DNA from: Lachnospiraceae bacterium
GTDB taxonomy: Bacteria; Bacillota; Clostridia; Lachnospirales; Lachnospiraceae
Length of the DNA stretch: 64,000 nucleotides
NCBI GenBank assembly: GCA_910575075.1
Contig: CAJTCY010000007.1
Span: 1-64,000 of the forward strand
Direction of reading: 5' to 3'
The notes beneath the pieces were generated by a model. The model was not told the origin of the DNA, made no database searches, and saw only the letters and a program-made list of their open reading frames with translations. Position numbers and translations under genes: made by a program. Within the stretch, counting starts at the first letter, position 1. Every line of letters begins with the position of its first letter. Shown piece after piece: positions 1 to 7,711 of the stretch.

Positions 1-479
1 AGAACAAACCGGCGGTTTGACGCATTCCGTAGTTCCGCATACACACCTGTTGGCATGTAGGAGTAAAAATAACGCCCATCTTTCACAAGTCCGGCTATGA
101 TCCGCGGATCTTTTCTGTCATTCTTGGATGGACTGTTATCATCCAGTTCCTTGCTTTTATGCACATGATGCGGATTTACCATTACAAACCTGATATTCTT
201 TCCGCTCATGAACTGGCCAAGGTCAAACCAATAGTGCCCTGTCGGTTCTATACCTACCATTGCCTCTTCAAGATTATTTTTCTGCATCAGCTCCACAATT
301 GTATTGTAAAAGCTGTTGAATCCCCCCATAGAGTTAGAAAATGGCACAGGCTTCCTGGTAAGTTCGATGCCCCTCCAGTTAAAAGCCCTGAAAAAGTGCT
401 TCTCACTTCCGACATCAACACCGACAATCATTGTTGTTTCTTTTACTTGCGAAATCTTCTTGTTTTGTGTAGAATTCAT
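1..479 (-). CDS. IS110 family transposase, N-terminal part
   Basis: Reading the minus strand from an ATG at 479 gives an open frame of about 160 codons that leaves the window. It begins MNSTQNKKISQVKET and has the RuvC-like DEDD fold hallmarks of IS110 recombinases: GVDVGSEKHF near residue 20 (first Asp), then GIEPTGHYW (Glu), then NPHHVHKSKELDDNSPSKND (Asp). IS110 enzymes cut and join DNA with this N-terminal RuvC-like domain and a C-terminal serine domain, which would lie beyond the edge. The start is supported by GGAAGG about 10 nt upstream. The family is clear; whether the gene is intact cannot be seen. Confidence 0.93.
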   Translation of the reverse strand, partial: MNSTQNKKISQVKETTMIVGVDVGSEKHFFRAFNWRGIELTRKPVPFSNSMGGFNSFYNTIVELMQKNNLEEAMVGIEPTGHYWFDLGQFMSGKNIRFVMVNPHHVHKSKELDDNSPSKNDRKDPRIIAGLVKDGRYFYSYMPTGVYAELRNASNRRFV

Positions 480-484
480 CTTGT

Positions 485-551
485 AGATACCTTCCTTTTC
501 TGTTCATTTGCTAACTGCCTGGTCAGCAATGACAGTATAGCGTAGGTATCT
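485..551 (-). ncRNA. Structured leader upstream of IS110 transposase, candidate bridge RNA segment
   Basis: The non-coding stretch upstream of the transposase can fold into a long stem. AGATACCT at 485-492 pairs with AGGTATCT at 544-551. An inner stem forms between TCATTTGCT and AGCAATGA (one bulge), around 504-532. IS110-group elements are known to encode a bridge RNA in a non-coding end, so position and fold fit that role. The assignment is inference; the fold could also be a translational control element of the transposase. Confidence 0.4.
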
Positions 552-565
552 ATTTTTTTAAATCC

Positions 566-1531
566 TTACTGAACTCTACACTTTGAATTATACAGGAAGC
601 TTTCTAAATCAGATAAATAATTCTTCTTCAATAAATGAAATTTATCTATATTACCATTTAATCTATAAATCTTTCTTTTGATTTCATCACTTTTAAATTG
701 AAGCTGCTCAAACTCTACTTCATATTTCTTTACTTCTTCATTTTTACTATCAATAAATTTATTAATTTTCTTTATTTTTTCTGTAAGGTACTGTCCATCT
801 ATTACTTCATTTTTAGCTTCCAAATTTGCATTTTCAATCCTCAACTCATCTATCATATGACTCAGTTCTTCAATCTGTCCCTTAAGTTTTGCTTTTACAA
901 TTTCCGGACTATCTTTTTTATCTGTCTTTTCATAATCACTGCCAGATATAACCGTCTGAAATGATGTCAATTCTGCCGTAGCGGAATTACTCCCTTTTGG
1001 TTTCATTCTATAAATAGCCGAATGCTTTTCTGTTACCCGTAATTCCCCCATCATTATCATTGGAATAAATGATCTAAATGTAAAATTCTGCGGGGTTCCT
1101 TTTGCCTTTTTACCAATTACCGTTTCGTATGGACAATCACACATATCCTACAGTTTCTTAGATAGGCTTTTCTTCGCTTTATGTGTTGATGATAGTTTTT
1201 CAAAAGTGTTCTGTCCAATATCTTTGTATTCCGAATAACAAATAAAAATTGATTTGTTATCATCTTTTGAAAAATCCCGCCTTAATGTAAAAACTTCCTG
1301 TTGACAAGAATCTTTTATTTCCATATATACAGTCTGATAGCCTTTAGCTTCTGGCGGACATGATGGAACCTCACTTGATCCCAAAATAAAATTTATGCAT
1401 TCAAACGCAAATGACTTTCCAGTATCAGAGGCTCCTGCAATAACATTTAATCCTTCATGAAAATTAATAACAGCATCCTGTTTCCCATCTCCTGTCACTA
1501 TTAGCTTCTTTAATATTAATCTGCTATGCAT
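566..1531 (-). pseudogene. ABC-3C system ATPase (SMC/Rad50-like), broken
   Basis: This is the ATPase of an ABC-three-component operon, now disrupted. The N-terminal half starts MHSRLILKKL at 1531, preceded by AAGGGG and right after the middle-component stop. It carries a Walker A motif, GASDTGKS, near residue 35. An in-frame TAG at 1148-1150 interrupts it; the next codons (GAT ATG TGT) continue the same frame. The rest runs as a long Glu/Lys-rich coiled coil and stops at 566 beside the IS110. The ABC signature, Walker B and second ATPase half are absent from the window. Families of this type are around 600 residues, so over a third is missing. CAG to TAG is the simplest explanation of the amber codon. 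A sequencing error cannot be excluded. Confidence 0.8.
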
Positions 1532-1532
1532 T

Positions 1533-1991
1533 TTAATCCCCTTCACCTTCAAATTGTCCAACCCATTTTCCGATATTGTCTGTCACATATTTTGATATAT
1601 CATCATCTTGCATATATCGAAAAAAACTATCTACTTCAACAACACATTTCTTATACTTCAATGAATGAGTATTATCTAGCAATTCTATTAGGTGATCCGC
1701 TAAATCTGTATTTTTGTACTTAAAACCAGAAGCACTATAAACAACTATAAGCAATCCTTTGCTAATTAAATATGTTATCGCATTTTTAATAGTTTTTCTT
1801 TTTATAATGATTTCCGATGAATGATTAGGATTGGATGGATGCAGCCCATCATACCCTTCTTTTAAATCATTAAGATGTAAAGAAAAATAGTCGTAATATC
1901 CCAGCCTTTCTGCCGAATAGGCCTCTTTTACAATTCCAAGTAATAGTAGTATTCTGCATCCTATTTCCGGATTAGTATTATATATTTTCAC
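1533..1991 (-). CDS. ABC-3C system middle component (MC2-like)
   Basis: This 152-residue protein lies between an Mrr-type effector and an SMC-like ATPase. That gene order, and its N-terminus YNTNPEIGCRILLLL, match the small middle components of ABC-three-component systems. Such proteins look like winged-helix adaptors linking ATPase and effector; database entries of this kind are often misnamed as transporters. No catalytic motif is visible. Its start overlaps the 3' end of the effector gene by 14 nt, and its stop lies 2 nt before the ATPase start, so the three genes are translationally coupled. The gene itself looks intact, but its partner ATPase is broken. Confidence 0.72.
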   Translation of the reverse strand: MKIYNTNPEIGCRILLLLGIVKEAYSAERLGYYDYFSLHLNDLKEGYDGLHPSNPNHSSEIIIKRKTIKNAITYLISKGLLIVVYSASGFKYKNTDLADHLIELLDNTHSLKYKKCVVEVDSFFRYMQDDDISKYVTDNIGKWVGQFEGEGD

Positions 1992-3078
1992 TTATATCAC
2001 TCCATGTTAATCTACTTTCGTTTACAAGTTCATGACACATACCTGTTTTATCTTGTACGGTGATATTTTTAATTTCATCATTACCAATGTATAATGTATT
2101 TGCTTGCTGTGTAGTGCTTTTTACTCGTTGTAACTCACTTTCAACTTTTCGTTCGTATATATCCATTACGCCATATTCAACTTGGTCTTTTAATTGCTCA
2201 TAACTTTCTTCATCAATCAGCTCATCTCTTACAAATCTTTTTAATGATTGTGCCGAAAAATATCCTTCTCTCTGTTGTAAAAAATGTTTATAGAATCCTT
2301 GCTCTTGTTTTAATTCATCCTGTGTTTTATATTCCTGTTGTCCTTCTTTTGAATATACCTGCAATAACTGTCTGACATATGGCAGCTTCTTCTCGTCTGG
2401 TTCTAATTTCTCTGGTGGTCTTTCATATTTCGGACGTCTTTTTAAGCCTCCACCAAAATGGTATTTATACCATACTGAACTGCTAAAATCCTCTATCAAT
2501 GTAATGGGAGATACATCTGAAACAATTGAAAAATCAAATTCTTCAATATATTTCTTCAATTCATCCGTTAATTTTATGCCCTCTGAAATAATTTGTCTTT
2601 TCTTTCCGCATTTATCGTCCCATTCCTCAATCAATTTTGTATTTATTTCCGAAGGATTCTCTATTAAACTTCTTAAAGATTTTCCGATTCCATTACTCGC
2701 TACTATATAATATTTTCGTGGTACATTATATTCCCCTATGAATGTATAATAACATAATTTCCCAAATTCAACCATGTAAGCCGCTGGTGAGAGCGGTTTA
2801 TCATACTGCTTGCACTGATAAATATCAAATTTGTTCATATCTGAATCTATGTAGGCAACCAAATCTCTCCCTGAATCCCCTGAACCTCCCATTAAAGCCA
2901 CATTACTATACTTTTCTGAATTTTTTAGACAAGAATATGCCCATTCACCAACTACACGCTCAAATTCATCATCACCCATGTCTCTAAGTCGCAATAAAGG
3001 CTCTGTTGTATCAAATATACGGGATGTATCTTTCGGTTTTTCCGGTGTCAAGATTGGTCTTGTTTTCATATTGCTCAT
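1978..3078 (-). CDS. ABC-3C effector: Mrr-like restriction nuclease with ABC-3C C-terminal domain
   Basis: A 366-residue protein. Residues about 30-125 form a restriction-endonuclease fold of the Mrr type: FERVVGEWAY (helix with Glu), GGSGDSGRDLVAY (catalytic Asp), then DIYQCKQY (Q-x-K). From about residue 225 a helical domain (PYVRQLLQVY, YKHFLQQREGYFSAQSLKRF) resembles the C-terminal domain shared by ABC-3C effectors, which docks to the middle component. In the proposed model for these systems the ATPase senses foreign nucleoprotein and licenses the nuclease. The start is ATG at 3078 or 3069; AAAAGGTGA sits just upstream. All nuclease residues look present, so the toxic part may survive although the ATPase is lost. 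Confidence 0.8.
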   Translation of the reverse strand: MSNMKTRPILTPEKPKDTSRIFDTTEPLLRLRDMGDDEFERVVGEWAYSCLKNSEKYSNVALMGGSGDSGRDLVAYIDSDMNKFDIYQCKQYDKPLSPAAYMVEFGKLCYYTFIGEYNVPRKYYIVASNGIGKSLRSLIENPSEINTKLIEEWDDKCGKKRQIISEGIKLTDELKKYIEEFDFSIVSDVSPITLIEDFSSSVWYKYHFGGGLKRRPKYERPPEKLEPDEKKLPYVRQLLQVYSKEGQQEYKTQDELKQEQGFYKHFLQQREGYFSAQSLKRFVRDELIDEESYEQLKDQVEYGVMDIYERKVESELQRVKSTTQQANTLYIGNDEIKNITVQDKTGMCHELVNESRLTWSDISENI

Positions 3079-3092
3079 TCACCTTTTAAATA

Positions 3093-3121
3093 AATATTGT
3101 AATTATTGCTAAAAAGGTCAA
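3093..3121 (-). promoter_or_regulatory. Candidate sigma-A promoter of the ABC-3C operon
   Basis: On the minus strand TTGACC (3116-3121) is followed after 17 nt by AATATT (3093-3098), just upstream of the effector start at 3078. The -10 box is weak but the spacing is right. Confidence 0.45.
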
Positions 3122-3280
3122 AAAACTTTTCTTTTTTGGCATTTAATGTCATTATACTCCAAAACCAACAAAGCCACAAGCACCCCGCTCATGGCTCCAT
3201 CGATCTCCTAAAATGAAATTTTAAATTCTGCTATACACTTCCTCGTTACCTAGGCGTGTTCGGGACTTCCACCCGCTAGA

Positions 3281-3342
3281 GCGCGCCCATGGCGCGCAAA
3301 CAAAAAGCCGCTTACCCTTAAAATAAATAAGAATAAGCGGCT
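3281..3342 (-). terminator. Terminator of the 59-residue gene, plus GC palindrome
   Basis: AGCCGCTTA (3306-3314) pairs with TAAGCGGCT (3334-3342). On the minus strand the stem is followed by TTTTTG, as in a rho-independent terminator for the gene ending at 3358. A second palindrome, GCGCGCC-CAT-GGCGCGC, lies at 3281-3297. The rest of the 3079-3357 gap shows no gene. Confidence 0.7.
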
Positions 3343-3357
3343 TCATAATGATGTGCC

Positions 3358-3537
3358 TTAGACATATTCAATTTTCATTCTCTTAATCGGAGTGTTTACA
3401 ACCTTAAATATCAGCTCGTCCACGCAGTCCGTATATCTGCCCTGCTGTATAAGCTGGTTTTTCAGCTCCACAAGGCTATGTAAAAGCAATGTTCTTTCTT
3501 GGTTATCCACATATAAATGATTTTTCTTTTCTCTCAT
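3358..3537 (-). CDS. Small conserved accessory protein, function unknown
   Basis: A 59-residue protein beginning MREKKNHLYVDNQER and ending in a basic tail (IKRMKIEYV). It is predicted to be soluble and mainly helical. Small proteins of this look occur in clostridial mobile elements, but I do not recognise a function. ATG at 3537 is preferred because AAAGGA lies 11 nt upstream; a GTG four codons earlier is too close to that site. It has its own downstream terminator. Confidence 0.6.
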   Translation of the reverse strand: MREKKNHLYVDNQERTLLLHSLVELKNQLIQQGRYTDCVDELIFKVVNTPIKRMKIEYV

Positions 3538-3617
3538 AAATGTCACCGTCCTTTCTTAGCTCCATTATACAAGAAATTAACGATAACACTCAAAGGTACA
3601 AATCCGTAAAAGACATC

Positions 3618-3643
3618 CTACCATCAAATCATCCGAAAATATT
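3618..3643. repeat. 26-bp direct repeat, copy 1 (3' end of RlmD-like remnant)
   Basis: This stretch matches 5659-5684 at 22 of 26 positions. Each copy spans the stop codon of an RlmD-type C-terminus and runs past it into ATGG(T/A)AG. It may be an attachment-site-like duplication bounding the 2-kb block between the copies, or simply shared ancestry of the two gene ends. Confidence 0.45.
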
Positions 3644-3953
3644 CCAACGCCTCTCTTATCGCCTTTTCTTTCTCTGGCGGGCATTTCGGCTGTCTGGAAT
3701 TTTCCGATTTCGGCAGATTGTAATTCTCTCTCTCAATAATACCACACTTTTGTTTTATCTGTGCGATATACAGATTGCTGACTTTCAATCCCGTATGCTC
3801 CAGTACATAACCCTTGATTTCTTCATAGGTGGCTTTGCTCTCCGCAGCCGTCAAATCAAGCTCGTCCATCGTGAGTTCCACCTCAATATGATGCTCGACA
3901 TTGAGTTTGGACAATAAACATACCGTCTCAACGGTATTACCAGATTCCCACAA
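3624..3953 (-). pseudogene. Remnant: C-terminal tail of an RlmD/RumA-type RNA methyltransferase
   Basis: The 109 codons match only the end of the methyltransferase family. GNTVETVCLLSKL corresponds to the last strand of the catalytic domain (compare GTANIESIVLLS in the intact gene at 5665-7389). The rest corresponds to its C-terminal extension: TYEEIKGYVLEHTGLKV and YIAQIKQKCGI align with TYKMIQEYVERNYGFKV and YIAEVKRSLGL, and both end in a PPxEK...AL.YF..I tail. The whole catalytic part is missing, and the only start is a TTG without a good ribosome site. It is a diverged paralogue, not a recent duplicate. Confidence 0.75.
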
Positions 3954-3963
3954 AAATCACTTT

Positions 3964-4425
3964 TTATCCCTCTTCTATTTCTTTTAGTGATATCCCTTTT
4001 TTATTCTTCCATGCATTCCTGCCATTAATACTATATCCTACAACTATAGCTGCAGCAAGTGAAGGACTCGTAAATGCCCAATCCTGAGTAAACGTAAAAT
4101 TCTCATCAACAATACCTTTATCAAATAATACTTGTCGTTTATCGACAACAGACTTTGACAAAGATGACGCTACATTATCAGCAATTTTAGAACCTTTTAA
4201 CACCGCAAAACCTTCTGAGATTGGTTTACCATTCGCCTTAATTCCAGAATGATCTTGTAAAATATAAAAAATCTCTTTCTCATCACTCTTTTTCTTTATA
4301 GAAGGTTCTAAAATTTTATGTCCCAACACTCCTAAAATCAAACGCATATTATCAATAAACTCATCCATTTCTGCACGATCCATTTCAGATATTGATGCTT
4401 CTGCAGGCACATTGCCATTTATCAC
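3964..4425 (-). pseudogene. DUF4357-domain protein, probable N-terminally truncated GIY-YIG protein
   Basis: The 153 codons carry a DUF4357-type C-terminus (QDWAFTSPSLAAAIVVGYSINGRNAWK), in which a trailing Ser-Pro-Ser-x-Ala-Ala and Gly-x-x-x-N-Gly-x-x-x-Trp pattern is typical. In complete family members this tail follows a GIY-YIG nuclease domain and the linker MDEFIDNMRLILGVLGHK seen here. No GIY-YIG residues are encoded upstream. The only start is a GTG within an AAGGTG sequence that would itself serve as ribosome site. I read it as a truncated remnant; a short expressed DUF4357 protein is possible. Confidence 0.65.
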
Positions 4426-4464
4426 CTTCTCATTACATTATCATACAATACATTATTTATAATT

Positions 4465-5310
4465 CTAATTTCTGCTAAATGTAGGAAGATTATTTAAGCT
4501 TACTTCCTCTAATGTCTGTAACTGCTGTATCGCCAACTGCCGAAGCAACTCCATTCGTTCCTTTTGATTTTTTCTCTGATTGATTAAAACAGCATTATAA
4601 CTTTCCAAATTGGCAAGCACTAACAACTGGTTTAATGTCGCTACATCTCGCATATTGCCTTTTTCAGTTGGATTCTCATCTTTCCATTGCTTCGCTGTCT
4701 TTCCGAACAAAACAACATTTAACATATCTGCTTCATTTGCATATGTATAAGAAATTTGTACTGGTGTCAATTCTGGCGGAATTAAATTTTCTTTAATCGC
4801 ATCCGTATGTATCCTATAATTCAGCTTAGAAATTTCCCTATTCAAATTCCAGTTCAAAGATAATCGACTGTTCTCATCCGACTTCAATCTCCTGTAATCT
4901 TTCATAATATATAACTGAAATTCGGGAGAAATCCATGTTGCAAAGGACATTGCAATATCGCTATGAGCATATGTTCCGCCATAACGTCCTGCTTTTGAAA
5001 CAATGCCAATAGCATTCATCTGTGTAATCCATTTGGTTGGCGTCATTACAAAACGATTTAACCCCGCCTCATTTTTAACCGCCTCGAATTGCACACGGTT
5101 AAAATCTGGGTTATGCAATTCTTCCCAAACTCCCAAAAATTCTATCGTGTTTCGATTACGCATCCAATTCTGAATTACAAATCTTGGGTCATCTTCGTTA
5201 CGGTATTTGGCAATATCCGTCAACGAAATAAAGTCACTTTCAAAATTTGTTGTATAAATACCAATATCAATACCCTTTGCATGAATCGTTTCTTTAACTA
5301 TTTTTCCCAT
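4465..5310 (-). CDS. KilA-N domain-containing protein
   Basis: A 281-residue protein. The N-terminal 140 residues look like a KilA-N DNA-binding domain of the phage/mobile-element type: DFISLTDIAKYRNEDDPRF, WMRNRNTIEFLGVWE, then a GLNRFVMTPTKWI and GRYGGTYAHSDIAMSFATW core. The C-terminal half is helical and includes a region resembling bacterial KilA-N tails (TPVQISYTYANEADMLNVV). Such proteins are phage antirepressor-like or of unknown function. The start at 5310 has AGGAGG four bases upstream. It looks intact and is probably mobile-element cargo. Confidence 0.8.
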   Translation of the reverse strand: MGKIVKETIHAKGIDIGIYTTNFESDFISLTDIAKYRNEDDPRFVIQNWMRNRNTIEFLGVWEELHNPDFNRVQFEAVKNEAGLNRFVMTPTKWITQMNAIGIVSKAGRYGGTYAHSDIAMSFATWISPEFQLYIMKDYRRLKSDENSRLSLNWNLNREISKLNYRIHTDAIKENLIPPELTPVQISYTYANEADMLNVVLFGKTAKQWKDENPTEKGNMRDVATLNQLLVLANLESYNAVLINQRKNQKERMELLRQLAIQQLQTLEEVSLNNLPTFSRN

Positions 5311-5389
5311 TGCCCCTCCTGTAATCATATCATTCGCTTTCTAAATACTCTGTCTATTTTTTTCTTAACTAACTAATTCTACTGAACGG

Positions 5390-5665
5390 TCATTCATTTT
5401 CATCTTCCCACATCTCCCGATATGCATCAATATAAGATTTAATGCAACTTGGATAAATATATAAATACGTTCTGCACACCTTTTTATATAACTCCAGCAT
5501 TTTTTCACCACAGGCAAAGTCCAACAAATAATCAAGGAAATAGGATAATTCCTCTTCCGATACTTTCCTTCTACACACATCCTCGACCAATGGCAGATAA
5601 ATATCATAAGCCTTCTTATTCAGTTGATTAATCTGTTCTGCAATTTGAAATATACTTTCTTCCAT
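5390..5665 (-). CDS. Small conserved protein of unknown function
   Basis: A 91-residue acidic helical protein (MEESIFQIAEQINQLNKKAYDIY...). It has two cysteines in the CGEKMLELYKKVCRTYLYIYP segment and no signal or membrane segment. Its ATG overlaps the stop codon of the methyltransferase gene (TGATG), with GAGGTG as ribosome site inside the end of that gene, so it is translationally coupled. I do not recognise a characterised family; similar small proteins occur in clostridial mobile elements. Confidence 0.6.
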   Translation of the reverse strand: MEESIFQIAEQINQLNKKAYDIYLPLVEDVCRRKVSEEELSYFLDYLLDFACGEKMLELYKKVCRTYLYIYPSCIKSYIDAYREMWEDENE

Positions 5666-5684
5666 CAAATCACCTCAAAATATT
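5659..5684. repeat. 26-bp direct repeat, copy 2 (3' end of rlmD-like gene)
   Basis: Matches 3618-3643 at 22 of 26 positions, spanning the stop codon of the methyltransferase and the start of the next gene. See copy 1. Confidence 0.45.
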
Positions 5685-7389
5685 TAAGCGCTGCTTTTAT
5701 TGCTTCTACTTTTTCTTTTGGCGGATGCTTCCTCGGCTGTTTTAATTCTTCCACTGCATTAGGAGCATCATACATTGTCAATCCCAAAGACCGTTTCACT
5801 TCTGCAATATATGCTGTATGCACCTTAAATCCATAGTTTCTTTCCACATACTCCTGTATCATTTTATATGTAATCCTGGGCTTGGGCTGGTACTTTTTCG
5901 CCCGTTCCGCAATCGCATCCAAAGGCACTTTTCCTTCACCTTCTCCAAATTCCACCTTTACATTTATCGTGCTATCTGGTGATTTGTGGGACAAAAGTAC
6001 AATGGATTCTATATTTGCAGTTCCAGGAAACATGTCCACACAGCAAATTCGTTCTGCCATATAGCCTCGTACCTGCAAAATTTCAAGATCCCGCGCCAAA
6101 CTGGTTGGCTTGCAGGAAATATACACCATCTTATCCACTCCATAATTTATAATTCGTTCCAATGCTTTCGGATGAATACCATCCCTGGGCGGATCCAGCA
6201 CAATGAAATCTGGTTTGTCCGAAATATGTTCCAAAACTTTCAGCACGTCGCCTGCCAAAAACTCGCAATTATTCAACCCATTCATTTTAGCATTTTCCTT
6301 TGCAGCCTCTACAGCCTCATCTACAATCTCCACTCCAATAACCTTCTCTGCCACTGAGGCCAATATCTGCGCTATGGTTCCCGTACCACTATATAAATCA
6401 TATACCACTTTGCCGTTTCCGGCATCCGCAATATATTCCCTTGCCGTGTCATATAATACCTCAGCCCCCAAAGAATTCGTCTGAAAGAAAGAAAACGGTG
6501 AGATGCGGAAACGAAGCCCTAAAAGTTCTTCGTAAAAGTAATCCTGCCCATATATTACCCTGGTTCCCTGGTTGATCACTGCGTCCGCCAAACTATCATT
6601 TTGTGTATTCAAAATTCCAACAATCTTTCCCTCCAAATTAAGCTGCAGTAAAATTTCCTTTAATCCTTTTAACAGTCTATCTTGCTCTTCATCTCTAATT
6701 TGGCTTGTAGTCACCAAATCTATTAAAATTTCTCCTGTCTTTACCGCTTTGCGAACCAAAAGATGCCTGAGATATCCTGTATGACGCATTTTATGATAAA
6801 ATGGCGTTTTTTTCTCTTGAAAATAAGTCAGCACAGCCTGCAAAACATCAGAAAAATCCTGATCCACTATCTTACATCCCGTTACTGTTACAATATCATG
6901 AAAGCTTCCCCGCCGATGCATACCTAGAGAAAGAGGACCCTCTTTCACACTGTCACCAAAAGAAAATTCCATTTTATTTCGATATGCAAACTTCCTTGGA
7001 CTTTCCTTTATCCCCTCAAAAATATCTTCAAATGATTTTCCTCCACGCTGCTGCCTATATGGCTCACAAACTGGTTTTAACAACTCCCTGACCTGTTGTT
7101 CCTTTAATTTCATCTGTTGCTCATAAGATAAATTCAAATATGTACATCCGCCGCATATGCCAAAGTGTTCACAAGATACTTCCTCCAACTCCAGCGGTGA
7201 TTTTTCTAAAATTTGAAGCAGTCTGCCTTCCCCTCTGCCTTTCCTTATCTTATTTACGGAAAAAGAAATCTTCTGTCCTGGTATAACATTTTTCACCACT
7301 GCCTTCTTTCCGTCTTCCAAAACTACAATTCCTTTATTGGGGAATACTGTTCGTTCCACAATCCCTTCATATACCTGACCCTTTTTCAT
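5665..7389 (-). CDS. rlmD: 23S rRNA (uracil-5-)-methyltransferase, RlmD/RumA family with C-terminal extension
   Basis: SAM-dependent methylation of a uridine in 23S rRNA. The order is: N-terminal TRAM-like domain (VYEGIVERTVFPNKGIVVL); a 4Fe-4S cluster site CEHFGICGGC with a fourth Cys in VTGCKIVDQD; SAM motif YDLYSGTGTIAQ; and the catalytic block VLDPPRDGI and YISCKPTSLARDL with the nucleophilic Cys. A roughly 100-residue extension follows the catalytic fold; the same extension exists as a remnant at 3624-3953. The start at 7389 (MKKGQVYEG) is chosen because the protein matches the family from there and AAGGA lies upstream. The target base could be U1939, U747 or both (RlmCD type). Confidence 0.88.
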   Translation of the reverse strand: MKKGQVYEGIVERTVFPNKGIVVLEDGKKAVVKNVIPGQKISFSVNKIRKGRGEGRLLQILEKSPLELEEVSCEHFGICGGCTYLNLSYEQQMKLKEQQVRELLKPVCEPYRQQRGGKSFEDIFEGIKESPRKFAYRNKMEFSFGDSVKEGPLSLGMHRRGSFHDIVTVTGCKIVDQDFSDVLQAVLTYFQEKKTPFYHKMRHTGYLRHLLVRKAVKTGEILIDLVTTSQIRDEEQDRLLKGLKEILLQLNLEGKIVGILNTQNDSLADAVINQGTRVIYGQDYFYEELLGLRFRISPFSFFQTNSLGAEVLYDTAREYIADAGNGKVVYDLYSGTGTIAQILASVAEKVIGVEIVDEAVEAAKENAKMNGLNNCEFLAGDVLKVLEHISDKPDFIVLDPPRDGIHPKALERIINYGVDKMVYISCKPTSLARDLEILQVRGYMAERICCVDMFPGTANIESIVLLSHKSPDSTINVKVEFGEGEGKVPLDAIAERAKKYQPKPRITYKMIQEYVERNYGFKVHTAYIAEVKRSLGLTMYDAPNAVEELKQPRKHPPKEKVEAIKAALKYFEVI

Positions 7390-7417
7390 AATTTCATCCA
7401 TCCTTCTTTCATAAATT

Positions 7418-7550
7418 TTACAGCAAAAAACAGACATTTTCTGTGAACACAACTAATTTTTACAGCAAAAAAACGGCATCCCTTATGAACATATATAATT
7501 TTTACAGTAAAATAGCGGAATTATCCTTGATCACATAGTTTTTACAAATT
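7418..7550 (-). repeat. 42-bp imperfect tandem repeat upstream of rlmD
   Basis: The motif TTTTACAG(C/T)AAAA recurs at about 7416, 7458 and 7500 (period 42), with a weaker fourth copy (TTTTTACAAATT) near 7540. Parts of the units between the motifs also agree (TGAACA..., TTTTACAGCAAAAAAACGG). The array starts about 30 nt upstream of the rlmD start and covers the place where its promoter should be. Confidence 0.7.
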
Positions 7551-7583
7551 GCTTTATAGCATCAATACATTGCCCGTAAATCA

Positions 7584-7610
7584 AAAACTCCCACATATTG
7601 TGGGAGTTTT
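7584..7610 (-). terminator. Rho-independent terminator (bidirectional shape)
   Basis: AAAACTCCCACA pairs with TGTGGGAGTTTT around a short AT loop. It lies about 100 nt downstream of the 85-residue gene on the minus strand. Confidence 0.85.
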
Positions 7611-7711
7611 ATTTTACTGCTCTTTCAGGTTCTTAGCTCTGACTAATCCTGTAATCTTCCTTCAAGGCTTCATCTTCGTTTTATTGAAAACTTTTCGTCT
7701 TTGTCTGCTTT

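Larger units (their letters stand above)
1..565 (-). mobile_element. IS110-family insertion sequence, partial (runs off left edge)
   Basis: The element contains a DEDD-type transposase on the minus strand and a structured non-coding stretch upstream of it. It abuts the broken end of the ABC-3C ATPase gene. The right boundary lies roughly between 552 and 590, where the ATPase reading frame loses its coiled-coil character. IS110 elements insert without long terminal repeats, so the exact end cannot be fixed by eye. The left part of the element, and possibly the rest of the interrupted ATPase gene, lies outside the window. Confidence 0.8.

Noticed and set aside
159-545. 128-codon plus-strand frame at the left end
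   Set aside because: It is antisense to the IS110 transposase, which has clear motifs and a ribosome site.
3540-3917. 125-codon plus-strand frame
   Set aside because: It is antisense to the RlmD-tail remnant and has no ribosome site or family resemblance.
7418-7550. Possible CRISPR array
   Set aside because: The 42-bp unit is degenerate along its whole length, with no constant repeat and unique spacers, and no cas genes are present.
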